Assembly (NCBI RefSeq): GCF_004123845.1
Contig: NZ_NBDP01000053.1
Span: forward strand, 62,001-126,000
DNA from: Allobosea sp. Tri-44
Lineage (GTDB): Bacteria > Pseudomonadota > Alphaproteobacteria > Rhizobiales > Beijerinckiaceae
Direction: 5' to 3'
Length of the DNA stretch: 64,000 bases
The position numbers and the translations under genes are program-made. Within the stretch, counting starts at the first letter, position 1, and each line of letters starts with the position of its first letter. The notes beneath the pieces are model-generated. The model was not told the origin of the DNA. It did no database searches and worked only from the letters and a program-made list of their open reading frames with translations. Below, one piece after another: positions 40,554 through 51,022 of this stretch.

Positions 40554-40602
40554 GATGTGTAAGAGTTGTGCAAAACATACACATCATTTGCCGGCCGTTC
40601 AA
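40554..40602 (-). promoter_or_regulatory. vapBC promoter and operator
   Basis: Minus-strand -35 TTGAAC (40602-40597), 17-bp spacer, -10 TATGTT (40579-40574). A perfect 8-bp inverted repeat, GATGTGTA (40554-40561) and TACACATC (40578-40585), overlaps the -10. It is the likely VapB binding site for autoregulation. Confidence 0.8.
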
Positions 40603-40703
40603 TCTGTGCGCCTCGCCGTGATTGTCTCGCCTGCCGCTTTTAGGCTATTGCCCCCGCTTGAGATCGAGCCCTGCGTTCGCCCCCTCCGTCAGGAACAGGC
40701 CGC

Positions 40704-42914
<2,211 letters not shown>

Positions 42915-42925
42915 GGAGATCAGTC

Positions 42926-43162
42926 ATGGCGATGGAAGCAAGCGAGATCGAGCGCATGATCAAGGCGGCGTTCCCCGACGCTATCGTCGAGATCAAGGAT
43001 CTCGCCGGCGATGGCGATCATTATGCCGCGACCGTGACCTCGGCGGCCTTCACGGGCAAATCGCGCGTCCAGCAGCACCAGATGGTCTATGCCGCGCTGC
43101 AAGGAAACATGGGCGGCGTGCTGCATGCCCTTGCGCTGACGACGACGGTTCCCCAAGATTAG
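42926..43162 (+). CDS. bolA: BolA-family protein
   Basis: A 78-aa BolA protein with GAGGAG 7 nt before the ATG. It has IERMIKAAFPDAIVEIKDLA, GDGDHYAATVTSAAFTGKSR and the conserved His in QQHQMVYAALQ. It is 11 nt downstream of purL and directly upstream of the CGFS glutaredoxin gene. BolA-Grx complexes hold [2Fe-2S] clusters for iron sensing and Fe-S trafficking. Confidence 0.93.
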   Translation: MAMEASEIERMIKAAFPDAIVEIKDLAGDGDHYAATVTSAAFTGKSRVQQHQMVYAALQGNMGGVLHALALTTTVPQD

Positions 43163-43208
43163 AACGAGTTCATCCAGCGGGCCTTGAACCCGCCGCAGGA
43201 GAAAAGAC

Positions 43209-43544
43209 ATGAGCGACGTCAACGCCCGCATCGATGCCGAAGTGAAGTCCAGCGACGTCGTGCTCTTCATGAAGGGCACGCCGCAATTCCCGATGTGCGG
43301 CTTCTCGGGCCAAGTCGTGCAGATCCTCTCTTACGTCGGCGTGCCGTTCAAGGGCGTCAACGTGCTCGAGGACCAGGAGATCCGCGAGGGCATCAAGGCC
43401 TATTCGAACTGGCCGACGATCCCGCAGCTCTACGTCAAGGGCGAGTTCGTCGGCGGCTGCGACATCACCCGCGAGATGTTCCAGGCCGGCGAACTACAGG
43501 CGCTGCTCGAAGAGAAGGGCATCGCCGTCAAGCAGGCGAGCTGA
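43209..43544 (+). CDS. grxD: Monothiol glutaredoxin, CGFS type
   Basis: A 111-aa Grx4-like protein. The active site is PMCGFSGQVVQIL with Cys30; WPTIPQLYVKGEFVGGCDI is the glutathione/cis-Pro region. It carries a bridging [2Fe-2S] cluster with glutathione and partners BolA, encoded just upstream. The AGGAGA ribosome site lies before the ATG. Confidence 0.95.
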   Translation: MSDVNARIDAEVKSSDVVLFMKGTPQFPMCGFSGQVVQILSYVGVPFKGVNVLEDQEIREGIKAYSNWPTIPQLYVKGEFVGGCDITREMFQAGELQALLEEKGIAVKQAS

Positions 43545-43551
43545 ACCCAGC

Positions 43552-44160
43552 TCAAGCTTCGGCGCAGGCGGGCAATGTTTCGAGGGCGCTCCAGAGCGCC
43601 TTTGGCAGATTGTCGGATCGCTCAAGGAGAGCGAGGCAGCCTCGCCGCCCTTCGGCTACAACCTGCGGGCGCAATGTGGCATTGTTGAAGACGCGCCACT
43701 GATCGACAGCCCCGATATAAATCGGCAGGTTCGAGATCGCCCTATCGAAGCGGCGGCGCACATCGGCTTCGGCGACGTCATGCCCGCCTTCGCTCACGCG
43801 GCGGGCGATACGCGACAGCGACACTTCCGGCGAAGCGACCAGGAAGAAGAGCAGGTTGATCGCGAAGCCGGCTTCGCGCGCGGCAGCGATCGTACGAAGA
43901 TGCGTTTTGCCCGACACAGTCGTTTCGATCGAGAACGAGCGCCCTTCGGCGATCAGCGACCGCGTCATTGCCAGCGCCACGCGAGCCGCGCGTTGCTGCT
44001 CGGCCGACGGGTCCAGCGGGGAAAGACCACGCGCGATCTCGTCGAGATTGACGAAGCTCGTGCTACCCGAGACGGCCCTGATATGCCGGAAGGCGTAGGT
44101 AGTCTTGCCGACACCGTTGGGTCCGGCGACAATCCAGAATTGCGGTTTTTGGGCGGTCAT
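43552..44160 (-). CDS. Zeta-toxin-like P-loop kinase
   Basis: A 202-aa nucleotide kinase-like protein. Walker A is GPNGVGKTT (residues 13-21, Lys19), then NLDEIARGLSPLDPS and SIETTVSGKTH with the Asp/Arg region seen in zeta toxins. LLFFLVASPEVSLSRIARRV and EADVRRRFDRAISNLP form the lid. Many chromosomal proteins of this type are not toxins. No epsilon-like antitoxin is adjacent. It lies 50 nt downstream of the carbamoyltransferase on the same strand, so the two may be co-expressed. Confidence 0.82.
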   Translation of the reverse strand: MTAQKPQFWIVAGPNGVGKTTYAFRHIRAVSGSTSFVNLDEIARGLSPLDPSAEQQRAARVALAMTRSLIAEGRSFSIETTVSGKTHLRTIAAAREAGFAINLLFFLVASPEVSLSRIARRVSEGGHDVAEADVRRRFDRAISNLPIYIGAVDQWRVFNNATLRPQVVAEGRRGCLALLERSDNLPKALWSALETLPACAEA

Positions 44161-44210
44161 TTCGCTTGGCTAGCACGCCCAGACAGCGCAGGCCACGGTC
44201 AGGCGGCAGG

Positions 44211-45941
44211 TCACTTCACCAGCAGCCAGTCCTCGACCACCAGTGCATCGAGCCCGCTTGTGTAGAACATCAGGATCGCGTCCTCGCTTGAGTGCAGGAT
44301 CGGCTTGCCCATGATGTTGAACGAGGTGTTGAGGATCACCGGTACGCCGGTGAGCTCGTGGAACGCCTTGATCAAGGTATGATAGCGCGGATTGCGCTCG
44401 GCGGTGACGCTCTGCAGGCGTCCGGTCGCATCCTCGTGGACGACAGCGGGAACGCGCGAGCGCACCGCTTCCTTCCAGGTCAGGGTGCGCTCCATATAGG
44501 GCGAGTCCTGATAGTTCTCGAACCAGTCGGAGCCGTGCTCGGCCAGGATCGAAGGCGCAAAGGGCCGGAAGGCCTCGCGATACTTCACCTTGGCGTTGAG
44601 GAGGTCCTTGGCATCTGCGGGACGCGGATCGGCCAGGATCGAGCGGTTGCCGAGCGCGCGCGGCCCGAACTCGGCGCGCCCCTGCGCCCAGCCGATCAGC
44701 TTGCCGTCGGCCAGGAGCTTGGCCGTTGCGACGATGATCTCGTCGGGCGCGAGCTTCTGCAGCCGAGGCTCCCAAGCCGCCATGCGCTCGAAGGGCTCGG
44801 TCGAGAGGGACGAGCCGAGATAGGGCGTCATCGGCCCCTTCGGCGCCTGCCAGTCCGGATTGGCTTCGGCATGGGCGAGCCAGGCGGCACCGACCGCATT
44901 GCCGTCATCGGCCGGGGCGGAGGGGACATAGACCTGCCGGAAGCCGTGGCGGCCGACGATCTTGCCGTTGAAGGAGGAGTTCAACGCGCAGCCGCCGGCG
45001 AGCACGAGATTCTCCGATGGGCAGAGCGCCGCCGTCTCGGCCAGCAGCGCCTCCATCATCTCGGCGAAGACGTCCTGGCCGCAGCGCGAGAGATCGGCCC
45101 AGCCCTTGTCGAGCGCGTCGGCCGGGCGGCGGGCGAGGATGTCGGCGGCGACCTGCTGGACCGTCGCGGCGTCGGCGAAGCTGAGCTTGGTGCCCTCGAC
45201 GCGATAGAGCTTGCGCAGCAGAGCGAGCAATTCGGGATCGCTTCGGCCATAGGGCGCGAGCCCCATGATCTTCCATTCCTCGCCCTTGGCCTGGTCGAAG
45301 CCGGCGAGGTCGGTGACGAAGCCGAAATAGAAGCCGATCGATTCGCGGCCGCGATGGCGCTTCAGCTCGGTGAGGCGGCCATCCCTGAGCGCGAAGATCG
45401 CAGAAGCGCCGGTCTCGCCCATGCCGTCGACGACGAGGCAGGCGGCATCGCGGAAGGGCGACGACCAGCAGGCGTAAGCCGCATGGCTGAGATGGTGGCC
45501 GTAGCGCTTGATCCCGGTGACCTTCGCCTCCCCAAAAGCCCGGTCGAGACCGAGCAAGGTGCCGAGGCCGGCGCGCTGCTGCTGGTGATGCAACGAGGCG
45601 ATCAAGGCGCGCTCGCTGCGTTCCGGCACGAGCGAGCGATTGAAGGCGGGCGAGAGCTTCAGCAGTGAATCGAGGCTGAAGGCGCCGGCGCGGCTCATCT
45701 GGTCGAGGAAGCCGGTGAACTCCTCGCCCCAGCTTGTCGCGAGCCTGATCTTCGCGCCCTTCGGGATGTAGCGCTTGAGCAGGCTTTCCATCCGCACCGC
45801 CGTGTCCGGCTCGCAGTTCGGCGCCCGCTTATATTGCAAATAGCGCTCGGTGGCCTCGGCGAACAGGACCTCTCCGCCGGGGTCGATGATGGCGATGGCC
45901 GGGTCGTGGAAAGTGGTGGCGAGGCCGATGGTGTAGCTCAT
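44211..45941 (-). CDS. Carbamoyltransferase, NodU/CmcH family
   Basis: A 576-aa O-carbamoyltransferase that uses carbamoyl phosphate and ATP through a carbamoyl-adenylate. The N-terminal Kae1-like domain begins YTIGLATTFHDPAIAII (metal-binding His), has KRYGHHLSHAAYACWSSPF and LVVDGMGETGASAIFAL. GGCALNSSFNGKIVGR is conserved. The C-terminal domain has GRAEFGPRALGNRSILADPR, RPFAPSIL and NTSFNIMGKPILHSSEDAIL. The acceptor (sugar, nodulation factor or secondary metabolite) is unknown; no sugar or antibiotic cluster is nearby. ATG 45941 is preferred, 45974 possible. Confidence 0.9.
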   Translation of the reverse strand: MSYTIGLATTFHDPAIAIIDPGGEVLFAEATERYLQYKRAPNCEPDTAVRMESLLKRYIPKGAKIRLATSWGEEFTGFLDQMSRAGAFSLDSLLKLSPAFNRSLVPERSERALIASLHHQQQRAGLGTLLGLDRAFGEAKVTGIKRYGHHLSHAAYACWSSPFRDAACLVVDGMGETGASAIFALRDGRLTELKRHRGRESIGFYFGFVTDLAGFDQAKGEEWKIMGLAPYGRSDPELLALLRKLYRVEGTKLSFADAATVQQVAADILARRPADALDKGWADLSRCGQDVFAEMMEALLAETAALCPSENLVLAGGCALNSSFNGKIVGRHGFRQVYVPSAPADDGNAVGAAWLAHAEANPDWQAPKGPMTPYLGSSLSTEPFERMAAWEPRLQKLAPDEIIVATAKLLADGKLIGWAQGRAEFGPRALGNRSILADPRPADAKDLLNAKVKYREAFRPFAPSILAEHGSDWFENYQDSPYMERTLTWKEAVRSRVPAVVHEDATGRLQSVTAERNPRYHTLIKAFHELTGVPVILNTSFNIMGKPILHSSEDAILMFYTSGLDALVVEDWLLVK

Positions 45942-46030
45942 GGCCGGCAGCGTATGGAGCAGCCGGCCGGCCATGGCAAATGTTGCAGATCGGTGACGCC
46001 AGGTCGGCTGACCGGCTGCGTGCTTGGGGT

Positions 46031-47023
46031 CTATTTGGCGAAGGCGATGCTGTCGGCGATCGACTTGATCGCCGGTTCGAGCGAGGGATACGTCGCTTCG
46101 TCGGCGCTGACGATCATGCGCACGAAGCGGCCATCGGCACCCAGTCCCATATACTGGGCGAAGCGCTTGCGGGCGGAGCCTTCCGTGGTCGTGCCCGACA
46201 GCATGGTGCCGTTCTTGTCGCCGGCGAAGGCGACGGTGTCGCGCTTGGTGATCTCGGCCTTCTCGAAACCACGCGTCGTCTGCAGCAGCTTTTCACCGAC
46301 AGCGGCCAATTGACCGGCGGCGGCCTGGCCGCCGGTCTGATAGCTGACGATCAGCATCGGCTGCTGACCCTTGGGATCGGCGTTGAGCGGGCCGACGGTC
46401 ATCAGCACGCCGAGGCCGCCGAAGGTGTCGACGACGCGGAAGGGCTCGGCGGCGCGGACGCGGAAGGGCAAGGCGGCGAGCTTCTGGTCGAGCGTCGGCT
46501 CCGCGCCGAGCGACACGGTCTTCAGCATGGCGACGACATCGTCGCCATCAAGGTCGGAATCATCCGGCGCCTGCACCGTGATCATCACGGTCTTGGCGCC
46601 CTTGAGCAGCACGATCCATTTGTCGAAGGTCGCTGCGCCGAGGGCCTGCTGGCCGGTCAGGATGCGGCCCTTGCCGGCGGCGGTCTCGATGTCCTCGGCG
46701 TCGTCGATGGTGATGTTCTGCTTGGCGAAGTTGGTCTTCGCCGTCTCGAGATTGGTGAACAGCGCCGACAATTGCGGATGCGCCTCGGGCGGCAGCTCGA
46801 CGACGAGCACGGAGGCCTTCGCCTCGACGTTCTCCAGACCGGCGAACTTGGCCGACGGCGCAAAGCCCTTCAGCGGCGTCAGCGAGACTGTGGTCCCGGA
46901 AATCGCGGTGCGCTCCTGCGCCTGCACGTTCACTGTCAGCCCGGTGACCAGCAGGCCGCTCATCGCCAGGCGAAGGGTCGTTCGGGCGGCGTGGCGCACT
47001 GTGTTCATGTCGAAACGGATCAT
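46031..47023 (-). CDS. Exported protein of unknown function, 330 aa
   Basis: Unrecognised. The chosen ATG 47023 has AGGAG very close (2 nt); ATG 47008 is an alternative. A signal peptide follows (TTLRLAMSGLLVTGLTVNVQ ending AQ). The mature protein is mostly alpha/beta with TAISGTTVSLTPLKGFAPSA, VLVVELPPEAHPQLSALF, GRILTGQQALGAATFDKW and RKRFAQYMGLGADGRFVRM. The last part resembles exported proteins that respond to stress, but no domain can be named. Confidence 0.75.
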   Translation of the reverse strand: MIRFDMNTVRHAARTTLRLAMSGLLVTGLTVNVQAQERTAISGTTVSLTPLKGFAPSAKFAGLENVEAKASVLVVELPPEAHPQLSALFTNLETAKTNFAKQNITIDDAEDIETAAGKGRILTGQQALGAATFDKWIVLLKGAKTVMITVQAPDDSDLDGDDVVAMLKTVSLGAEPTLDQKLAALPFRVRAAEPFRVVDTFGGLGVLMTVGPLNADPKGQQPMLIVSYQTGGQAAAGQLAAVGEKLLQTTRGFEKAEITKRDTVAFAGDKNGTMLSGTTTEGSARKRFAQYMGLGADGRFVRMIVSADEATYPSLEPAIKSIADSIAFAK

Positions 47024-47192
47024 CGCATCGCTCCTGTACGATCGGTGGGCCCGCGTCACCGATGGCGGGCCTTGCTGCAACTGGCTGAGCGGGTATGGGT
47101 TCACATCCCGCGATCTTACGATCGAAGGATGAGGCCTTAAGCCGCTTGTCGCTCTTGTGCGTGTCAGCGCCGTGATCGATGGAGGGCGGTGG

Positions 47193-47822
47193 TCAGCGCC
47201 GGCCGATCGCAGCCGTGATCATCGCCTTGGCGTCGGCTCCCGCCCATTCGGCCGGGCCCTGGAGCAGAGCGAGTTCGCAGCCGGCGGGGTCAACCAGCAG
47301 GCTGATCGGCATGCCTTCGACCTTCTTCACCGCGCGGATGTCCTGGAAGACCTTGGCCTGCGGGTCGGCATAATAGGCGAGGCGGGTGATGTTCTTGTCG
47401 GCCAGCCACTTCTTTGGCTTGTCGGGATGGCGCGTGTCGATGTTGATCGCCACGACCTCGAAATCGGAGCCGCCGAGCGCACCCTGGAGCGCGTCGAGCG
47501 CCGGCATTTCGGTCAGGCAGGGCAGGCACCAGGTCGCCCAGAGGTTGACCAGAACGGTCTTGCCACGAAAGGCCGAGAGGCTCATTGGCTTGCCGTCCGG
47601 GCCGTTGAAGGCGAGATCGGGCAGCAGCGCCGGTTGCTTGGCGACCTCGACAGCCGCGACCTCGCCCTTCGCGAGGGGACGCAACGCCTCCACCTTCGTG
47701 GCGGCTGCGCTGCAAGTGGAATTGCCCGCCGCGCCCCGTACGGAGTAGAAGGCCGCAGCGCCGCCGAGCGCAAGCAGCGCCAAGGCCCCACAGGCCACCA
47801 CCATTTTCGACCGAGACGTCAT
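47193..47822 (-). CDS. TlpA-family thioredoxin-like disulphide reductase
   Basis: Membrane-anchored periplasmic thioredoxin, 209 aa. The N-terminal anchor is MVVACGALALLALGGAAAFY. The AhpC/TSA-like thioredoxin fold has LSAFRGKTVLVNLWATWC and the redox pair Cys99-x-x-Cys102 (WCLPC). The cis-Pro motif is KKVEGMPISLLVDPAG. TlpA proteins reduce copper-site or cytochrome apoproteins for oxidase assembly. The ATG 47822 has AGGA 7 nt upstream. It is divergent from argH with only 31 nt between the starts, so promoters must overlap coding DNA or be very compact. Confidence 0.9.
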   Translation of the reverse strand: MTSRSKMVVACGALALLALGGAAAFYSVRGAAGNSTCSAAATKVEALRPLAKGEVAAVEVAKQPALLPDLAFNGPDGKPMSLSAFRGKTVLVNLWATWCLPCLTEMPALDALQGALGGSDFEVVAINIDTRHPDKPKKWLADKNITRLAYYADPQAKVFQDIRAVKKVEGMPISLLVDPAGCELALLQGPAEWAGADAKAMITAAIGRR

Positions 47823-47853
47823 CGCGCGTCCTTGAAGAGCAGGAAAGACCGCC

Positions 47854-49254
47854 GTGAGCAACCGCATGTGGGGTGGGCGTTTCGCCACAGGTCCCGACGC
47901 CATCATGGAGGAGATCAACGCCTCCATCGATTTCGACCAGCGTCTGTGGCGTCAGGACATCCGCGGCTCGCTGGCGCATGCCGCGATGCTCGCCGAGACC
48001 GGCATCCTGACGAAGGACGACGTGGACGTCATCTCAGCCGGACTCAAGGGCATCGAGGCCGAGATCGAAGCCGGGCGCTTCACGTTCTCGCGCGCGCTCG
48101 AAGACATCCACATGAATATCGAGAGCAATCTCAAGGAGCGGATCGGGCTCGCCGCCGGGCGCCTGCACACCGCGCGCTCGCGCAACGACCAGGTCGCGAC
48201 CGACATGCGGCTCTGGGTGCGCGATGCGCTCGACCAGCTCGACGAGCAGGTCGCCGACCTGCAGCTCGCGCTGGCCGAAAAGGCCGAGACCTATGCCGGC
48301 GCGGTGATGCCGGGCTTCACTCATCTGCAATCGGCCCAGCCGGTCACCTTCGGCCACCATCTGCTCGCCTATGTCGAGATGCTGGCACGTGACCGCAGCC
48401 GGCTCAGGGATGCGCGCGAGCGCATGAACGAATGCCCGCTCGGCGCCGCCGCGCTCGCCGGCACCTCATTCCCGATCGACCGGCACATGACGGCCAAGGC
48501 GCTCGGCTTCGCCCGCCCGACGGCGAACTCGCTCGATTCGGTCTCGGACCGCGATTTCGTGCTGGAGACGCTGTCGGCTGCCTCGATCTGCGCCATGCAC
48601 TTGTCGCGCCTCGCCGAGGAAATCGTGCTGTGGGCGACGCCGCAATTCGGCTTCGTCAAGCTCTCCGACAAGTTCTCGACCGGCTCGTCGATCATGCCGC
48701 AGAAGCGCAATCCCGACGCAGCCGAGCTGGTGCGCGGCAAGGCGGGGCGCGTCTTTGGCGCGCTCCAGGGCATGCTGACGATGATGAAGGGCCTGCCGCT
48801 GACCTATTCGAAGGACATGCAGGAGGACAAGGAAGGCACTTTCGACGCGGTGCAGACCCTGTCGCTTTGCCTCGCTGCGAGTGCCGGCATGGTCCGCGAC
48901 ATGCAGCCGGACCTGAAGACGATGAAGAAGGCGGCCGGCCTCGGTTATGCCACAGCGACCGATCTCGCGGACTGGCTGGTGCGCGTGCTGAAGATGCCGT
49001 TCCGCGATGCGCACCACGTCACCGGACGCCTAGTCGGCATCGCCTCGGCCAAGGGTGTCGGGCTGGAGAAGCTCTCGCTTGCCGAGATGCAGGAGGTCGA
49101 GCCGAAGATTGGCGACGAGATCTTCGCCGTGCTCGGCGTCGAGCGCTCGGTGAAGAGCCGCACCAGCTACGGCGGCACCGCTCCGGCGAATGTGAAGCGG
49201 CAGGCCAAGCGCTGGCTGAAGCTGCTCGCCAAGGACGCGAAGCCGCAGTCATGA
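47854..49254 (+). CDS. argH: Argininosuccinate lyase
   Basis: Final step of arginine synthesis, splitting argininosuccinate into arginine and fumarate; 466 aa. The signature SSIMPQKRNPDAAELVRG contains the catalytic Ser. The N-terminal MWGGRFATGPDAIMEEINAS, the HTARSRNDQVATDMRLW active-site loop and the GFTHLQSAQPVTFGHHLLAY motif with the catalytic His are intact. It starts at GTG 47854 with AGGAAAG upstream. It is followed by lptM and lysA as in many Proteobacteria. Confidence 0.96.
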   Translation: MSNRMWGGRFATGPDAIMEEINASIDFDQRLWRQDIRGSLAHAAMLAETGILTKDDVDVISAGLKGIEAEIEAGRFTFSRALEDIHMNIESNLKERIGLAAGRLHTARSRNDQVATDMRLWVRDALDQLDEQVADLQLALAEKAETYAGAVMPGFTHLQSAQPVTFGHHLLAYVEMLARDRSRLRDARERMNECPLGAAALAGTSFPIDRHMTAKALGFARPTANSLDSVSDRDFVLETLSAASICAMHLSRLAEEIVLWATPQFGFVKLSDKFSTGSSIMPQKRNPDAAELVRGKAGRVFGALQGMLTMMKGLPLTYSKDMQEDKEGTFDAVQTLSLCLAASAGMVRDMQPDLKTMKKAAGLGYATATDLADWLVRVLKMPFRDAHHVTGRLVGIASAKGVGLEKLSLAEMQEVEPKIGDEIFAVLGVERSVKSRTSYGGTAPANVKRQAKRWLKLLAKDAKPQS

Positions 49255-49330
49255 TCCCGGCGCAAAGGCTCGCAAGCTTGCGCGCCATTCGCTACACTCG
49301 TCCCGAAGCTTCGCCCAAGGATCATCGTTC

Positions 49331-49591
49331 GTGCTGCAATCCCGCCTGAAACTCGGCCGCACCGTGCTGGTGATCGGCCTGCTCGGCCTCGCGCTCGCGG
49401 CTTGCGGCCGCCGTGGACCGCTGGAGCCGCCGCCGAACGCCAAGAACGCGGTCGCCCTGCCCGACAAGCAGGTCGGCGCAGTGGAGAACACCTTCAACGC
49501 GACGGAAGCTTCGCCGCTGGGCAAGCCACCGAAGACGAACAAGGCCATTACGATCCCCGAATCGTCCTTCGTGCTCGACCCGCTGCTCTGA
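49331..49591 (+). CDS. lptM: LptM-like small lipoprotein
   Basis: An 86-aa lipoprotein from GTG 49331 (AAGGA upstream). The signal LKLGRTVLVIGLLGLALAAC ends in lipobox LAAC, and the mature end begins CGRRGPLEPPPNA. This short CGxxGPLxxP pattern and position between argH and lysA match LptM (YifL), which assists disulphide maturation of the LPS translocon LptD. The C-terminal tail is longer than in E. coli. Confidence 0.85.
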   Translation: MLQSRLKLGRTVLVIGLLGLALAACGRRGPLEPPPNAKNAVALPDKQVGAVENTFNATEASPLGKPPKTNKAITIPESSFVLDPLL

Positions 49592-49598
49592 GCTGACG

Positions 49599-50888
49599 AT
49601 GCATCATTTTGGCTATCGCGACGGCGCGCTCTTCGCCGAGGATGTCGACCTGCGCGAGATCGCGGAGACGGTCGGAACGCCGGTCTATATCTACTCTTCG
49701 GCGACGATCGAGCGGCATTACCGCCTCTATGAAGCGGCGATGAAGTTGACCGCGCCGGGCAAGCCGGCGCATGTCTTCTACGCCATGAAGGCGAACAGCA
49801 ATCTCGGCGTGCTGAAGACGCTGGCGGCGCTCGGTGCCGGCGCCGACACGGTCTCCGAGGGCGAAATCCGCAAGGCGCTCGCGGCGGGCTTCCCGGCTGA
49901 CAAGATTGTCTTCTCCGGCGTCGGCAAGAGCGAAAACGAGCTCGCCTTCGCCGTCGAGGCCGGCATCTTCCAGGTCAATATCGAGACCGAGGGCGAGCTC
50001 GACCTGCTCTCGAAGGTGGCGCAGCGTCTGGGCAAGCGCCAGGAAGCGGTATTCCGGGTCAATCCCGACATCGGCGCCGGCGGCCATGCCAAGATCACCA
50101 CGGGGTCCTCGGCCAACAAGTTTGGTGTCTCCTTCGAGGAGGTGCACCGGCTCTATGCCCGCGCTGCCAACATGGCGGGCGTCAGGATCATGGGGCTCGC
50201 CGTGCATATCGGCAGCCAGATCCGCGAGGTCGGTGCCTTCGAGGCGGCCTATGCCAAGATGCGCGATCTCGTGCTGGCGCTGCGGGCCGAGGGACACCGG
50301 GTCGATCGACTCGATCTCGGCGGCGGGCTCGGCATCCCCTACGATATTCCCCGGGAATTCGATCACGGCCCCGGGCTGATCGAGGCCTATGCCGCGATGG
50401 TCGCCAGGGTCACCGAGGGACTCGACGCCGAGCTCGGTTTCGAGCCGGGGCGGCTGATCGTCGGCAATGCGGGCATCCTGCTGACCAAAGTGCTGCATCT
50501 CAATCCGCGGCCGACCAAGCAGTTCCTCGTCGTCGACGCGGCGATGAACGACCTGCTGCGGCCGGCGATGTACGAGGCCTATCACGAGATCTGGCCGGTG
50601 GCGGAGCCGGCGGAAGGCGCGAAGACGATCGCCTATGACGTGGTCGGGCCGATCTGCGAATCAGGCGACACTTTCACCACCGGGCGCGATCTCTCCGAGC
50701 TGAGGCCTGGTGACCTGATCGCCTTCATGACCGCCGGTGCCTATGGCGCCAGCATGTCCTCGACCTATAATCAGCGCCCGCTCGTCGCCGAAGTGCTGGT
50801 CAAGGGCGATAAATTCGCCGTAACGCGGCCGCGCCAGACCTATGAAGAGCTGATCGGCACGGATCGTGCACCACCCTGGCTGCCCTGA
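49599..50888 (+). CDS. lysA: Diaminopimelate decarboxylase
   Basis: Last step of lysine synthesis, meso-diaminopimelate to lysine; PLP-dependent, 429 aa. The PLP Lys64 is in FYAMKANSN, with the glycine-rich phosphate loop GGGLGIPY, the LAVHIGSQ substrate strand and catalytic Cys in GPICESGDTFTTGRDL. The C-terminal AYGASMSSTYNQRP Tyr is intact. The ATG 49599 lies 7 nt after the lptM stop, which is translationally close. Confidence 0.96.
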   Translation: MHHFGYRDGALFAEDVDLREIAETVGTPVYIYSSATIERHYRLYEAAMKLTAPGKPAHVFYAMKANSNLGVLKTLAALGAGADTVSEGEIRKALAAGFPADKIVFSGVGKSENELAFAVEAGIFQVNIETEGELDLLSKVAQRLGKRQEAVFRVNPDIGAGGHAKITTGSSANKFGVSFEEVHRLYARAANMAGVRIMGLAVHIGSQIREVGAFEAAYAKMRDLVLALRAEGHRVDRLDLGGGLGIPYDIPREFDHGPGLIEAYAAMVARVTEGLDAELGFEPGRLIVGNAGILLTKVLHLNPRPTKQFLVVDAAMNDLLRPAMYEAYHEIWPVAEPAEGAKTIAYDVVGPICESGDTFTTGRDLSELRPGDLIAFMTAGAYGASMSSTYNQRPLVAEVLVKGDKFAVTRPRQTYEELIGTDRAPPWLP

Positions 50889-51022
50889 GCCTGCTTCACG
50901 ATTCCCGGAGCACCTGTGGGGTATCGCGCCTGAGTGCTGGTCACGCCACAATCCCGTGCTAGCCTCTCCGCTCGATCGATGAAGCCAAGAGAGGCGCCGC
51001 GGGGGGCGGCTCGGAGCATCGG

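Noticed and set aside
43552..44160. Complete epsilon-zeta toxin-antitoxin pair
   Set aside because: No small antitoxin gene is adjacent on either side; kept only as a zeta-like kinase.
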